From an uncultured Roseicyclus sp. (GTDB lineage: Bacteria > Pseudomonadota > Alphaproteobacteria > Rhodobacterales > Rhodobacteraceae): a stretch of 64,000 bases of DNA. The first letter of the stretch is position 1. The number at the start of each line of letters is the position of its first letter. The DNA lies in contig CANLXA010000003.1 of the NCBI GenBank assembly GCA_947494975.1, positions 1-64,000 on the forward strand, written 5' to 3'. The notes under the pieces were generated by a model that made no database searches, had not been told where the DNA came from, and saw only the letters and a list, made by a program, of their open reading frames with translations. Below, in pieces: positions 43,207 to 52,146 of this stretch. Made by a program: the position numbers and the translations under genes.

Positions 43207-45009
43207 CTATTGCCCCAGCGCGATGCCTTCGCGGCGGGGATCAGCCCCGCCCATCAGTCCGTCTGGTGTGATGGCGATGGCGTGGAGGCCGGAGTTCAGG
43301 CCCCGCACGTTCACTTCGTATCCGAGCGCTTCGAGGCCTTCCGCGAGCGCTTCCGCGTCGGTGCCTTCTTCCAAATCATAAGTGCCGAAGCGGTTGACGG
43401 CGTGCGGCAGGGAGATGGCGTCCTGGATATCGAGGCCCCAGTCGTAATGGGCGATGATGGTGGTGGCGACATAGCCGATGATGCGGCTGCCGCCCGGAGA
43501 GCCGATAGCGAGAATGGGGTTACCGTCTTGCATCACGATGGTGGGCGACATCGAGGAGCGGGGGCGTTTTCCGGGCTCGATCCGATTGGCGATGGGGATG
43601 CCGTCGGAGTGGGTGCGGAAGCTGAAATCAGTCAGCTCGTTGTTGAGCAGGAAGCCACCCGGCGCCATCAGGCGGGAGCCGAAGCCGTTCTCGATGGTGG
43701 TCGTCATGCTCAGCACGTTGCCGTAGCTGTCGACGATGGAGATGTGAGATGTGGAGGGGAATTCGAGGCTTTGGTCATCGGCCCAGACCTGTGCGTGATC
43801 CCAGGTCGGGTTGCCCGGGCTGACTTCGGGCAGGGCGACGAAACCGTCTGTCTGATCGCCGCCGATCAGCTGGGCACGTTCCTCCAGATAGGCGGGATCG
43901 ATCAGGCCTTCGGTCGGCATTGGCACATAGTCGCTATCGGCCATGTAGCGGCCGCGGTCGGCAAAGGCGAGGCGGGATGCGTCACCGATGATCCGCCAGG
44001 CGTCGGGATCATCGGGGGTGGACAGGTCGAACTGGCCCGAGATCCCGAGGATCTGGCCGACGGTCAGGGCGCCGGAGGAGGGGGGGCCCATGCCGCAGAC
44101 ATCCATGTCGCGATAGGTGGCACAAACGGCGGGCCGTTCGATGACCTCGTAGACCGCGAGATCACGGAGCGACAGGAGGCCGGGATTGCCCTCGGCGCTG
44201 CGCACGGTCTCCACGATGCCTTCGGCGATGGGGCCCTGATAGATCGCGTCCGCGCCCTGCGCCTGCATGGCGCGCAGCGTGTCGGCGTAGGCCGCGTTTT
44301 GCAGAAGGGTTCCTTCGGCCAGTGGAGCGCCATCGGGGAGAAAATAGGCGGCGGTGGCGGGAAAGGTCGAGAGACGCTCGGCGTCGTTTGCGATGGAGTC
44401 GGCCATCCTTGCGGAGACGGCGAACCCCTCATCGGCCAGCGCAATCGCAGGGTCCAGAAGGTCGCCCCAATTTGCATTGCCCCATCTGCGATGGGCGTCC
44501 TCCATCAGCGCCGGCGTGCCCGGCGTGCCAACGGAGAGCCCGCCAACGACCGCGTCGAAGAAGCCGAGCGGTTCGCCCGTCTCATCCTGAAACAGCGTTG
44601 GCGTGACATCGAGCGGGGCGGTTTCGCGGCCATCGAGCGTCGTCAGCTCGCCACTCTCGGCATCGAACCAGACCAGGAACGCGCCGCCGCCCAGGCCCGA
44701 GCTTTGCGGCTCCACGAGGCCAAGCACGGCTTGTACGGCCACCATGGCATCCGCGGCGGTACCACCGGCTGCGAGCACATCGGCACCGGCTTCGACGGCC
44801 AGCGGATTTGCGGCGGCCACCATCCAGTCCTGTGCGACAACGGGATCACCGGCATCGCGGGCGTCCATGGCGGCCTGGGCGCGCTCGGACAGGGCCGATG
44901 CGCCTGTTTCCGTTGCACCTTCCGGTGCCACCGCATCGGCGGCCTCCTGGGCAAAAAGCGGCGTGGTGAGGATAAGACAGGCGACGACAAGGGGCAGGGT
45001 GGGGCGCAT
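43207..45009 (-). CDS. ggt: Gamma-glutamyltransferase
   Basis: The 600-residue exported proenzyme has a signal peptide (MRPTLPLVVACLILTTPLFA, cleavage near residue 20). The large subunit precedes the autocleavage site in PSTSHISIVD, where the Thr of STSH is the expected new N-terminal nucleophile. Small-subunit motifs SMTTTIENGFGS, GKRPRSSMSPTI and GSPGGSRII bind glutamate. It cleaves or transfers gamma-glutamyl groups from glutathione in the periplasm. Confidence 0.93.
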   Translation of the reverse strand: MRPTLPLVVACLILTTPLFAQEAADAVAPEGATETGASALSERAQAAMDARDAGDPVVAQDWMVAAANPLAVEAGADVLAAGGTAADAMVAVQAVLGLVEPQSSGLGGGAFLVWFDAESGELTTLDGRETAPLDVTPTLFQDETGEPLGFFDAVVGGLSVGTPGTPALMEDAHRRWGNANWGDLLDPAIALADEGFAVSARMADSIANDAERLSTFPATAAYFLPDGAPLAEGTLLQNAAYADTLRAMQAQGADAIYQGPIAEGIVETVRSAEGNPGLLSLRDLAVYEVIERPAVCATYRDMDVCGMGPPSSGALTVGQILGISGQFDLSTPDDPDAWRIIGDASRLAFADRGRYMADSDYVPMPTEGLIDPAYLEERAQLIGGDQTDGFVALPEVSPGNPTWDHAQVWADDQSLEFPSTSHISIVDSYGNVLSMTTTIENGFGSRLMAPGGFLLNNELTDFSFRTHSDGIPIANRIEPGKRPRSSMSPTIVMQDGNPILAIGSPGGSRIIGYVATTIIAHYDWGLDIQDAISLPHAVNRFGTYDLEEGTDAEALAEGLEALGYEVNVRGLNSGLHAIAITPDGLMGGADPRREGIALGQ

Positions 45010-45108
45010 TCCGGATCTCCATGGGGCAGTGAAATCTGACCCTCAGGATGACCCGGATTAACGCAAAGTAAAGCGGCTGTTTCGCATTGGGCCGAAACTC
45101 GCCAGATC

Positions 45109-45324
45109 TCAGCTGAGAAACACGCCCATGACCACGCACATCAGGCCGATGACCGACAGCATCAGTGCCGCCATATTGATTGCCACGATCCTCTGCAGGC
45201 GCGCGCGCATGGCTGCATCTTCGAGGTTTGTCCGCTTGGCGCGGACGGCGGCGGAGATGCAATAACCCAGCATGATCAGGCCGATGCTCGCAATTGCCGT
45301 GCCGATCCAGACCAACCAGGCCAT
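45109..45324 (-). CDS. Small two-helix membrane protein
   Basis: The 71-residue protein has two transmembrane helices (WLVWIGTAIASIGLIMLGYCI and IVAINMAALMLSVIGLMCVVMGVFL) joined by a charged loop. The start at 45324 excludes an upstream unrelated stretch. I recognise it only as a conserved small membrane protein type; function unknown. Confidence 0.6.
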   Translation of the reverse strand: MAWLVWIGTAIASIGLIMLGYCISAAVRAKRTNLEDAAMRARLQRIVAINMAALMLSVIGLMCVVMGVFLS

Positions 45325-45456
45325 GACGTCTCCATTCCGTGTCGGGCGTGACCCTAGCGGTCTGAGCCCGGCGTGCAAGCCTTGCGGGGGACGCACGGCG
45401 GGGCTAGTCAGGGCATCAACGCGATTGATCCCCTTTGATATGAGGCCAGAGCCCAG

Positions 45457-45729
45457 ATGAACGATATGCAAGAGACGTCCGAGCGCCCCGACAGTTACCG
45501 CGTGACGGCCGATGAGCTGCGCCAGTTTATTGAACGCTACGAGCGGCTTGAGGCGGAGAAGAAGGATCTTGCCGACGCCCAGAAAGAGGTGATGGCCGAG
45601 GCGAAATCGCGCGGCTACGACACCAAGGTGATGCGCAAGGTCATCGCGCTACGCAAGCGTGAGCCCGACGATATCGCCGAGGAAGAGGCGGTTCTGGAGA
45701 TGTACAAGGAAGCGCTTGGGATGCGGTGA
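45457..45729 (+). CDS. gapR: GapR-family (DUF2312) nucleoid-associated protein
   Basis: This 90-residue protein matches GapR: YRVTADELRQFIERYERLEAEKKDL, KEVMAEAKSRGYDTKVMRKVIALRK and EEAVLEMYKEALG. In Caulobacter GapR binds overtwisted AT-rich DNA and supports replication and transcription. It is a hallmark of Alphaproteobacteria. Length and core are intact. Confidence 0.93.
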   Translation: MNDMQETSERPDSYRVTADELRQFIERYERLEAEKKDLADAQKEVMAEAKSRGYDTKVMRKVIALRKREPDDIAEEEAVLEMYKEALGMR

Positions 45730-45882
45730 ACACGGCGCGGAGTGCAGCGAGCGGAAGCCGACTGCCTCACCGTTGCAATAGGCGACGTCAGGTCCGATCT
45801 CACCCGGGGGCGCGGCAGGGCAGATTGGCCGCCTTATGCGCTACGGTTTCTGACGGGGTCGGCGCGTGTGTGCCGAAATCGG

Positions 45883-46758
45883 TCATGGGGTCAGGAGCGT
45901 GACACCGGGGATGCGGGCGATCACGTCCATATCCTCATCGTAGCTTTGGCTCATCTCGGCCATCAATTCCTCGGTCCATCCGGGCAGGTTCAGGGTTTCC
46001 TCGATCTTGCTCTCGAGCGCGTAACGTTCCAGGAACGCGGCCACGACGCGGCGTCTCTGAGTTTCCGTGTCGGGCGGGTTCTGGGTGAGCCAGGTCTGCA
46101 TACGCGCAAATCCGTCCGGCTCCATGATCCCTTCCAGCAGGTCGTCGATCCCGTCCAGATCCGCCTGCGGCCCGACGCCTGCAATTTCCCGCATCAACTG
46201 GCCCCACAAGAGCGGCGTATCCTCGTTGCACCACACGGTGATGCGGCAATCCGGGTGGGTCAGTTGCAGGCGGCGCAGAACCTCGGACCATGCCACGGCG
46301 TGGGGCTGCATGTTCTCGCTGAACTCATCAAAATCGGAAAAGCGCGACGCTTTGAACAGGGCCGGGATCAATGTGGCCGGGTCCCGCATGCCGATGAAGA
46401 ACTCGGCTTGGGCGCGAGGAAACAGCGCGCGGAGATGATTTGACGCCCGGTCGATCATTGGCCAGATCTGCGCCCCCTGAACCACGAGGCGGTTGATGCA
46501 GACAAAGCGGGGGTCCGACAAGATCAGGCGATCCGCCTCCAGATCGTCGAGGATGGCATCCATCAACGCCTCCTGCACATCTTCCGTGGCGGGCCGCCCC
46601 TTGAGCGCGCGGGCGGTATCACGGATCACGGCGCGGTAGCGCCCCGGCGGTGGCACGGCGATCCCGGCCTGAGCAAGACGGAGACGGTTCTTGAGAAGCG
46701 ACTGGATCAATTGATCCCCGTCGGTGCAAGGCGCGCCGAGATGATAGACAACCTGCAT
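45883..46758 (-). CDS. Sulfotransferase-like hypothetical protein
   Basis: The 291-residue protein starts MQVVYHLGAPCTDGDQLIQSL, resembling the P-loop start of sulfotransferase-fold proteins common in Roseobacters, but the GxxKTGTT pattern is lost (APCTDGDQL instead). Later segments (FPRAQAEFFIGMRDPATLIPAL, WCNEDTPLLWGQLM) also fit that fold. Catalytic competence is doubtful. The start is the ATG at 46758, 74 bases after the Fe-ADH gene on the same strand. Confidence 0.65.
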   Translation of the reverse strand: MQVVYHLGAPCTDGDQLIQSLLKNRLRLAQAGIAVPPPGRYRAVIRDTARALKGRPATEDVQEALMDAILDDLEADRLILSDPRFVCINRLVVQGAQIWPMIDRASNHLRALFPRAQAEFFIGMRDPATLIPALFKASRFSDFDEFSENMQPHAVAWSEVLRRLQLTHPDCRITVWCNEDTPLLWGQLMREIAGVGPQADLDGIDDLLEGIMEPDGFARMQTWLTQNPPDTETQRRRVVAAFLERYALESKIEETLNLPGWTEELMAEMSQSYDEDMDVIARIPGVTLLTP

Positions 46759-46832
46759 GGCTTGTTTTTTGCCCAATCCGCCTTTTGTGGCAGGTATAGC
46801 GGCCTGATTGCAGGGTGCAAACCCCGCTCGGC

Positions 46833-47978
46833 TCACATGGTTGACGTGAAGAGGTCCGTCAGGTTGGCGCGGGTCAGCGGAACGGGGTTGCCGCCACAGG
46901 ATGGGTCATCAAGCGCCATGGTGACCAGATCGGGGATGCGGGCGGGGTCCACCCCAAGCTCGGACAGGGTGCGGGGGATGGCGAAGCGGTCGTTGAACTC
47001 CTGCACGAAGGCGCGAAACCCTTCATAGCCATGCTCAATGCCCAGATAGGGTGCGGCGCGATCAAAGCGGTCGCGGATGGCCGGCGCGTTGAGGTCCAGC
47101 ACGGCGGGCATGCATACGGCGTTGGTCGTGCCGTGATGGGTGTTGAATACCGCGCCGATCGGGTGGCTCATCGCGTGGATCGCGCCAAGGCCCTTCTGGA
47201 AGGCCGTGGCCCCCATCGCGGCGGCGGACATCATGTTGGCGCGCGCCGCGATGTTGGTGGCATCGGCATAGGCCAGCGGCAGGTTGTCGATCACCAGACG
47301 CATGGTCTCAAGCGCGATCCCCTGGCTCATCGGGTGGTAGTGGGGGCTGGAAAACGCCTCCACCGCATGGGCGAAGGCATCAAGCCCGGTGCCCGCCGTG
47401 ATCGCCTGCGGCATCCCGATGGTCAATTCGGGGTCACAGATCACCACCTTTGGCAGCACCTGCGGGTGAAAGATGATCTTCTTCGCATGGGTCTGCGAAT
47501 TGGTCAGAACGGACGCGCGCCCCACTTCGGACCCGGTCCCGGCGGTGGTGGGCACGGCGACGATAGGGGCGATCTTGCTGGCGTCGGCGCGGGCCCAATT
47601 GTCGCCGACATCCTCGAAATCCCAGACCGGGCGGGTCTGACCCGCCATGAAGGCAACCATCTTGCCCAGATCGAGGCCGGAGCCGCCGCCAAACGCAATC
47701 ACGCCATCATGGTCGCCATCTTCATACGCCGCGATCCCGCCGGCAAGGTTCTGGTCGTTCGGGTTCGGATCGACGTCGGCGAACAGCGCGCGCCCGAGAC
47801 CGGCGGCCTCAAGGATATCAAGGGCCTGGGCCGTGATGGGCAGGGCGGCGAGACCCCTGTCCGTCACCAGAAGCGGGCGTGTGACGCCCGCCTGCGCGCA
47901 GGCCTCGGGCAGTTCCGCAATGCGGCCCGCGCCGAAACTGATGGCCGTGGGGTAGGACCAATTGGCGATGAAATTCAT
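46833..47978 (-). CDS. Iron-containing alcohol dehydrogenase
   Basis: The 381-residue enzyme belongs to the group III Fe-ADH family. The NAD-binding GGGSGLDLGK is present, and the metal ligands are in DAFAHAVEAF (Asp/His), GAIHAMSHPIG and NTHHGTTNA (His). It oxidises a primary alcohol or reduces an aldehyde. It begins 23 bases after a glutamine-synthetase-like gene, so oxidation of a gamma-glutamyl-alkanolamide is a possible role. The ATG at 47978 follows GGAGG-like sequence. Confidence 0.92.
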   Translation of the reverse strand: MNFIANWSYPTAISFGAGRIAELPEACAQAGVTRPLLVTDRGLAALPITAQALDILEAAGLGRALFADVDPNPNDQNLAGGIAAYEDGDHDGVIAFGGGSGLDLGKMVAFMAGQTRPVWDFEDVGDNWARADASKIAPIVAVPTTAGTGSEVGRASVLTNSQTHAKKIIFHPQVLPKVVICDPELTIGMPQAITAGTGLDAFAHAVEAFSSPHYHPMSQGIALETMRLVIDNLPLAYADATNIAARANMMSAAAMGATAFQKGLGAIHAMSHPIGAVFNTHHGTTNAVCMPAVLDLNAPAIRDRFDRAAPYLGIEHGYEGFRAFVQEFNDRFAIPRTLSELGVDPARIPDLVTMALDDPSCGGNPVPLTRANLTDLFTSTM

Positions 47979-48000
47979 AGGAGGGCTTTCCGTTGGACCG

Positions 48001-49362
48001 TCAGGCTTTTTCAAACCCGCGGGCGATTTCGTAATCGGTGACCGCGCGGTCGAATTCCTCGATTTCCCACCCCGCGGCGCGGGTATAGTGATCGATCACA
48101 TCGTCGCCCATGGCCGCGCGGAGCATTTTTGAGGTGGTCATCATCTGGCGCGCGTCCCGCAGGGTGGCGGGGATCTCGCCAGCCTGATCGTCGGCATAGG
48201 CATCGCCTCGAAACGGGGCGGGTAGCGGGAGTTTCTCCTCGATCCCGGCCAGACCGGCGGCCAGAAGCGCGGCTAGGCCCAGATAGGGGTTCATATCCGC
48301 GCCCGGCACCCGGCATTCCACGCGGACGCCCTTGGTGCCCTCTCCGACCAGGCGGAAGGCGGCGGTACGGTTATCGACGGACCAGACCAGCTGCGTTGGG
48401 GCAAACGTGCCCTTGGCAAAGCGTTTGTAGCTGTTAATGTAGGGCGCTAAAAAGTACGTGATATCAGGCGCATAGGTAAGCAGGCCGGCCATATAATGAT
48501 CCATCGGCGCTGATTTGCCCATGGGCGCGTCGGGATCGTGGAAGGCGTTGGCCTCGTCCTGCCAGAGCGACGCATGAACGTGGGCGGCACTGCCCACAGA
48601 CGTCGCGGAGATCTTGGGCAGGAAACTCGCGGCAAAGCCGTGCTGGTGGGCGATTTCCTTGACCGCATGTTTGGCCAGCAGATGGTGATCGGCGGTTGCC
48701 AGCGCGTCGGCATAGCGGATGTTCAACTCCTCCTGGCCGGCCTCCGCCTCCCCCTTCGTGCCCTCCACCGGGATCCCCATCGCGAATAGATGGTTGCGGA
48801 TCGGACGCATCACTGGTTCTTCCTTGGAGGTCTGGAAGATGTGGTAATCCTCGTTGTAGCGCGAGATCGGACGCAGATCGCAGTAGCCCCGTTCGGCGAT
48901 GGCATCATGGGTGCCGTGGAACAGGAAGAACTCGATCTCGGTCGCCATCATCGGCGTGAACCCCAGGGCGGCGGCGCGGGCGATCTGACGCTTCAGGATC
49001 TCCCGCGGAGCATGTGGGACGGGGGCGTGGGTGTGATGGTCAAGGATATCGCACAGCACCATTGCCGTGCCGTCGAGCCACGGCACAGGCCGAAGCGTCG
49101 TCAGGTCGGGGCGTAACGTATAGTCGCCATAACCCTTTTGCCACGAGGTCGCGGCATAGCCATCGGGCGTGGCCATCTCCAGATCCGTGGCAAGAAGGTA
49201 GTTGCAGCAATGGGTCTCCCCATGGGCCATGTCGAGAAACGCGTGGGCATGGAATCTTTTGCCCATCAGCCGCCCCTGCATATCCACCAGACAGACAAGC
49301 ACGGTATCCACGGCGCCATCGGCGATCTGCGCGCTGAGGGTATCAAAGGTCAAAACCGCCAT
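48001..49362 (-). CDS. Glutamine synthetase family protein (gamma-glutamylamide/polyamine synthetase type)
   Basis: This 453-residue ATP-dependent ligase has the GS fold: the N-terminal beta-grasp (LVCLVDMQGRLMGKRF), ATEIEFFLF with metal-binding Glu, GQEELNIRYADAL, HVHASLW with the active-site His, and the glutamate/ATP-binding VECRVPGADMNPYLGLAALLAAGL. These features place it with PuuA/gamma-glutamylpolyamine synthetases rather than GlnA. It would glutamylate an amine ahead of its oxidation, consistent with the following ADH. The ATG at 49362 was chosen. Confidence 0.9.
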   Translation of the reverse strand: MAVLTFDTLSAQIADGAVDTVLVCLVDMQGRLMGKRFHAHAFLDMAHGETHCCNYLLATDLEMATPDGYAATSWQKGYGDYTLRPDLTTLRPVPWLDGTAMVLCDILDHHTHAPVPHAPREILKRQIARAAALGFTPMMATEIEFFLFHGTHDAIAERGYCDLRPISRYNEDYHIFQTSKEEPVMRPIRNHLFAMGIPVEGTKGEAEAGQEELNIRYADALATADHHLLAKHAVKEIAHQHGFAASFLPKISATSVGSAAHVHASLWQDEANAFHDPDAPMGKSAPMDHYMAGLLTYAPDITYFLAPYINSYKRFAKGTFAPTQLVWSVDNRTAAFRLVGEGTKGVRVECRVPGADMNPYLGLAALLAAGLAGIEEKLPLPAPFRGDAYADDQAGEIPATLRDARQMMTTSKMLRAAMGDDVIDHYTRAAGWEIEEFDRAVTDYEIARGFEKA

Positions 49363-49462
49363 GGGCTGGCATCCTTCCGGTTGGATCTGCCCGAGCCTTT
49401 CCAAGGGTTGCGGATTTGTCCAGCCCCCCGATGCCATGCGTGTGTGCCTGTCATTTTCGCCA

Positions 49463-49491
49463 TTGCGCGGGCAGGGGCAGGGACGCTATAT
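49463..49491 (+). promoter_or_regulatory. tRNA-Thr promoter
   Basis: TTGCGC (49463-49468) and CTATAT (49486-49491) with a 17-base spacer form a sigma-70-like promoter. Initiation would fall about 25 bases ahead of the mature tRNA 5' end. Confidence 0.45.
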
Positions 49492-49523
49492 CGCGCGCAA
49501 TCGCGTCACCCACGCGGTCCGGT

Positions 49524-49599
49524 GCCCCTATAGCTCAGCTGGTAGAGCATCTGATTTGTAATCAGTAGGTCCGCGGTTCGAGTCCGTGTGGGGGCACCA
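49524..49599 (+). tRNA. tRNA-Thr (anticodon UGU)
   Basis: The 76-base gene, including encoded CCA, folds as a cloverleaf: acceptor GCCCCTA/TGGGGGC, D stem GCTC/GAGC, anticodon loop TTTGTAA (anticodon TGT, threonine ACA codons) and T loop TTCGAGT. The anticodon-stem pair 27-43 is a T-T mismatch. That is unusual and is explained by the 3' half from position 31 onward having been supplied by the integrated element. It probably still functions as the tRNA. Confidence 0.93.
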
Positions 49600-49600
49600 T
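49554..49600 (+). repeat. attL, tRNA 3' half at element junction
   Basis: These 47 bases run from the anticodon loop to the base after CCA. They match 39 of 47 bases of the copy at the other end of the element (61436-61482). The first twelve bases (ATTTGTAATCAG), the T-loop region TTCGAGTC and the last 11 (GGGGGCACCAT) are identical. The crossover most likely lies in the first block. Confidence 0.8.
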
Positions 49601-49632
49601 TGAAATCAACCACTTAGCTGGCGAGAGAGTTT

Positions 49633-49666
49633 TAGGACGGTCCCGTAGGACGGTTTTTAGGACGGA
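49633..49666 (+). repeat. Left candidate integrase arm sites
   Basis: TAGGACGG occurs three times, at 49633, 49646 and 49658 (spacings 13 and 12), just inside the left end. The related TAAGACGG occurs twice just inside the right end. This two-ended placement is that expected of arm-type integrase binding sites. Confidence 0.55.
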
Positions 49667-49744
49667 ATGCGTCGCGTTTGTTCACTTATCTCCCCATCTC
49701 CTGTATCCAATGTGTGAGGCGAATTTCACACGGGAATCAGTACA

Positions 49745-50464
49745 TTGGCGCGAGAAGACATTGACCCACGCATCCTCGCGCTCTGCGACAAGGTGACTGC
49801 AAAGCGAGCCCGCGCACTCATCGACTACCTCATTGAGCATGGCGAGTGCTCGACAGAGGACTTGAACGACTTGGGCTATGACCACCCGCCCCGGGTAGCC
49901 GGTGACGTGAAGGAGGCAGGCATTCCCATCACCATGAAGCGGGACCGGGTGTCGGCCAAAACTGGCCGCAAGATTGGGGTCTACCGCTTTGGGAACCCCA
50001 GCGATATCAAGGCCGGGCGCATCGACGGGCGCAAGGCGTTCTCCAAGGCGTTCAAGCAGCGGCTGGTGGACCACTACGGCTCCCGGGAAGCGTTCACGCA
50101 GGAGGTGCTCGCGCCGCGCTACCTGCAGATAGACCACCGGGTGCCCTACCAAGTCGCGGGTGACGCTGCGTTCGATGAGTCCAACCCGGACGCCTACATG
50201 CTCATTGACGCGTCCAGCCAGCGGGCGAAGTCTTGGTCATGTGAGAACTGCCGCAATGCCCAACAAGACCACCGCGAGGAGGTCTGCCGGGTCTGCTTCT
50301 GGGCCTTTCCGGAGGAATACACCCACGTCGCATTGGAGGAAGTCCGGCGGCTGGACCTTGAGTGGCGGGGGGACGATGTGGCGGTGTTCGACCGGCTGCG
50401 GAAACAGGCTGCGCGGGAGGGCTTGACCGTGCAGGCCCTCGCCAAGCGCCTGCTAGATCGCTAG
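49745..50464 (+). CDS. HNH endonuclease, probable restriction enzyme
   Basis: The 239-residue protein has an N-terminal helical domain (about 1-90). A treble-clef HNH-type nuclease region follows, with LQIDHRVPYQV (Asp130-His131) and CENCRNAQQDHREEVCRVC, where C166, C169, C181 and C184 hold zinc. Placed convergently with a D12 adenine methyltransferase (12-base overlap), it is probably the restriction half of a type II system. The start is uncertain: an in-frame stop at 49715 limits it, and TTG at 49745 is the best candidate. Confidence 0.75.
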   Translation: MAREDIDPRILALCDKVTAKRARALIDYLIEHGECSTEDLNDLGYDHPPRVAGDVKEAGIPITMKRDRVSAKTGRKIGVYRFGNPSDIKAGRIDGRKAFSKAFKQRLVDHYGSREAFTQEVLAPRYLQIDHRVPYQVAGDAAFDESNPDAYMLIDASSQRAKSWSCENCRNAQQDHREEVCRVCFWAFPEEYTHVALEEVRRLDLEWRGDDVAVFDRLRKQAAREGLTVQALAKRLLDR

Positions 50465-51349
50465 GCGGGCCTGCGCTGCCCTCGGGCGTATCACCTCGTC
50501 AACCGGCTCGGCCAGCCCCGGCGTCACATACAGGCTCTCAACCGTCTCCTCCTTGCGCCCGGACAATGTGGATTGGGACGAGGTCCCGGCATGGAGCAAA
50601 AGACGCGTCAGCCCAAGGGCATCGGGCAGCGGTGGCCCATACTCGCGCCCGCCAGTCATCCCGTCATAGGACAGCGCAAAGGGGACACCGCGTGTGTTCA
50701 GCTCCTCAAGCCCCTCGCATACGGCCTCCTGCGTGAGCTGCTGGTGGTAGCGCTTGTCGCGCCCGATGGAGGTCCCGAGGTAGGGTGGGTCCATGTAGAC
50801 AAAGTCCCCCGGCCCGGCGTCCGCCGCCGTCTCGCGCCAGTCCCCAACCCGGAACTCAGTGCGGCCCCGGAGGATGCGTGAGACACCTAGCACCGCCACC
50901 TGCATTTTCTCGGGCCGCATCCCAAGGCGGCGCTTGTCTACCGACTGCGTGAAGCGACCGTCCCGGTTGAAGCGCACCGCGTTCTTGACGCAGCGGCAGA
51001 TCAGGTAGAGCAGGTCCACCGGGTCTCGGTCCCCGTTGTAGCGGTCCCGGACCTCGTTGAAGTAACCCAGCTCCCCCTCGCGCTGTCCCCGCCACACCTC
51101 GGCATACCGTGCCGCAGTCCGGTCAGGCTCCTCTACGATGGAGCGCAGCAGGGCTACCATAGGCTCAAGGCTGTCGCCCACCACAAACCGTTCCGCCCGC
51201 CCGTGGTGGGCGGCGTAGATCGTCATGGCGGCAGAGCCGCAGAACGGCTCATAGAACGTCTTGATGCCCTTGGGCAGATAGTCGTCAATCATTGGCGCGA
51301 GCTTACGTTTGCTGCCTTGGTATGGAATCGGGTGTGGCAATCTTGTCAT
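50453..51349 (-). CDS. D12-class N6-adenine DNA methyltransferase (Dam-like)
   Basis: The 298-residue enzyme shows PYQGSKRKLAP at residues 9-19 (motif X), FYEPFCGSAAM (motif I, SAM binding) and the catalytic DPPY at 187-190 in DFVYMDPPYLGTS. The target recognition sequence cannot be read from this. It is paired with the HNH gene, which suggests it protects host DNA, though satellites and phages also carry solitary Dam enzymes. A small membrane-protein gene starts 10 bases upstream on the same strand. Confidence 0.9.
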   Translation of the reverse strand: MTRLPHPIPYQGSKRKLAPMIDDYLPKGIKTFYEPFCGSAAMTIYAAHHGRAERFVVGDSLEPMVALLRSIVEEPDRTAARYAEVWRGQREGELGYFNEVRDRYNGDRDPVDLLYLICRCVKNAVRFNRDGRFTQSVDKRRLGMRPEKMQVAVLGVSRILRGRTEFRVGDWRETAADAGPGDFVYMDPPYLGTSIGRDKRYHQQLTQEAVCEGLEELNTRGVPFALSYDGMTGGREYGPPLPDALGLTRLLLHAGTSSQSTLSGRKEETVESLYVTPGLAEPVDEVIRPRAAQARLAI

Positions 51350-51358
51350 GTCTCTTTC

Positions 51359-51598
51359 CTATCGTTGTTCGCGGATTGTTTCCAGCACATCTTGTGGTCG
51401 GGCGGCTGCGACATGCTCAGTCTTGCGCCAGTGGGCCGGGTCGTGGGCGACGTCGAAGAGTGCGAGGGGGAACGCTGCCCAAAACACGGACAGCAGGAGG
51501 GGCAGCCAGAGCAGAAGCCCCGACCTGTGCGGAGTGGGCGTGCGCAGCGGCAGGTGGTAGATAAAGCGCAGATATATGTTCATGTTATGTTCAAACAT
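51359..51598 (-). CDS. Small putative membrane protein
   Basis: This 79-residue product has one hydrophobic helix (LLLWLPLLLSVFWAAFPLALF) after a basic N-terminus and a charged tail (HDPAHWRKTEHVAAARPQDVLETIREQ). No clear Shine-Dalgarno sequence precedes the ATG at 51598 or the ATG at 51583. Its close linkage to the methyltransferase gene supports its being real. Function unknown. Confidence 0.45.
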   Translation of the reverse strand: MFEHNMNIYLRFIYHLPLRTPTPHRSGLLLWLPLLLSVFWAAFPLALFDVAHDPAHWRKTEHVAAARPQDVLETIREQR

Positions 51599-51890
51599 GA
51601 TTGGGAGATAACCTTAGCCCCCACCAGCCGTCTATAGTTATCCCCGTTTCGCGAGTGAATTCAGCCCGTTGGCGGGGATAAACGGGCAAACTTTCTCTTG
51701 CAAAGGGGACTTTGCTGCCGGATATTACGTATAGGTGGGTTTTGACTGAGAACCCGACACCATCTCCCCAGCGGCATTCAGAGGTGGGCCGACAAGATCA
51801 ACGTAACCCCGGTTGCGCTGGCTGTCGGCATGATGTGTGTCCGCGTGACCCGAACCGACCGCCAGTGCTCCGATCAAAAGGAGATACTGA

Positions 51891-52082
51891 ATGGACCTTA
51901 GTGAATGGACGAATATTGATGATCTGAACGCCGATGCGAAGGCAGAGGTTGACCGCTGCTTGTTGATTTCAGACCGCAAGCAGCGTCTTAAGGCGGTAGA
52001 GGCAGCAGCAGCTCAGTTTCCACACCATATTGCGATCACGCAGCGACACCCGCTTACAGTTGAGTGTTACGCAATCCTTTAG
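51891..52082 (+). CDS. Small hypothetical protein
   Basis: The 63-residue protein (MDLSEWTNIDDLNADAKAEV...) has an excellent Shine-Dalgarno AAGGAG 7 bases before its ATG and helical, charged composition. It is less G+C-rich than the chromosome. It precedes another small gene on the same strand and both end before a strong terminator. Unknown function. Confidence 0.6.
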   Translation: MDLSEWTNIDDLNADAKAEVDRCLLISDRKQRLKAVEAAAAQFPHHIAITQRHPLTVECYAIL

Positions 52083-52146
52083 CAAACCGCACCGCCCGGC
52101 GCGGTGTCGGGCGGCGTCTCTCCAAAATCACGATAAGGAACACCCC

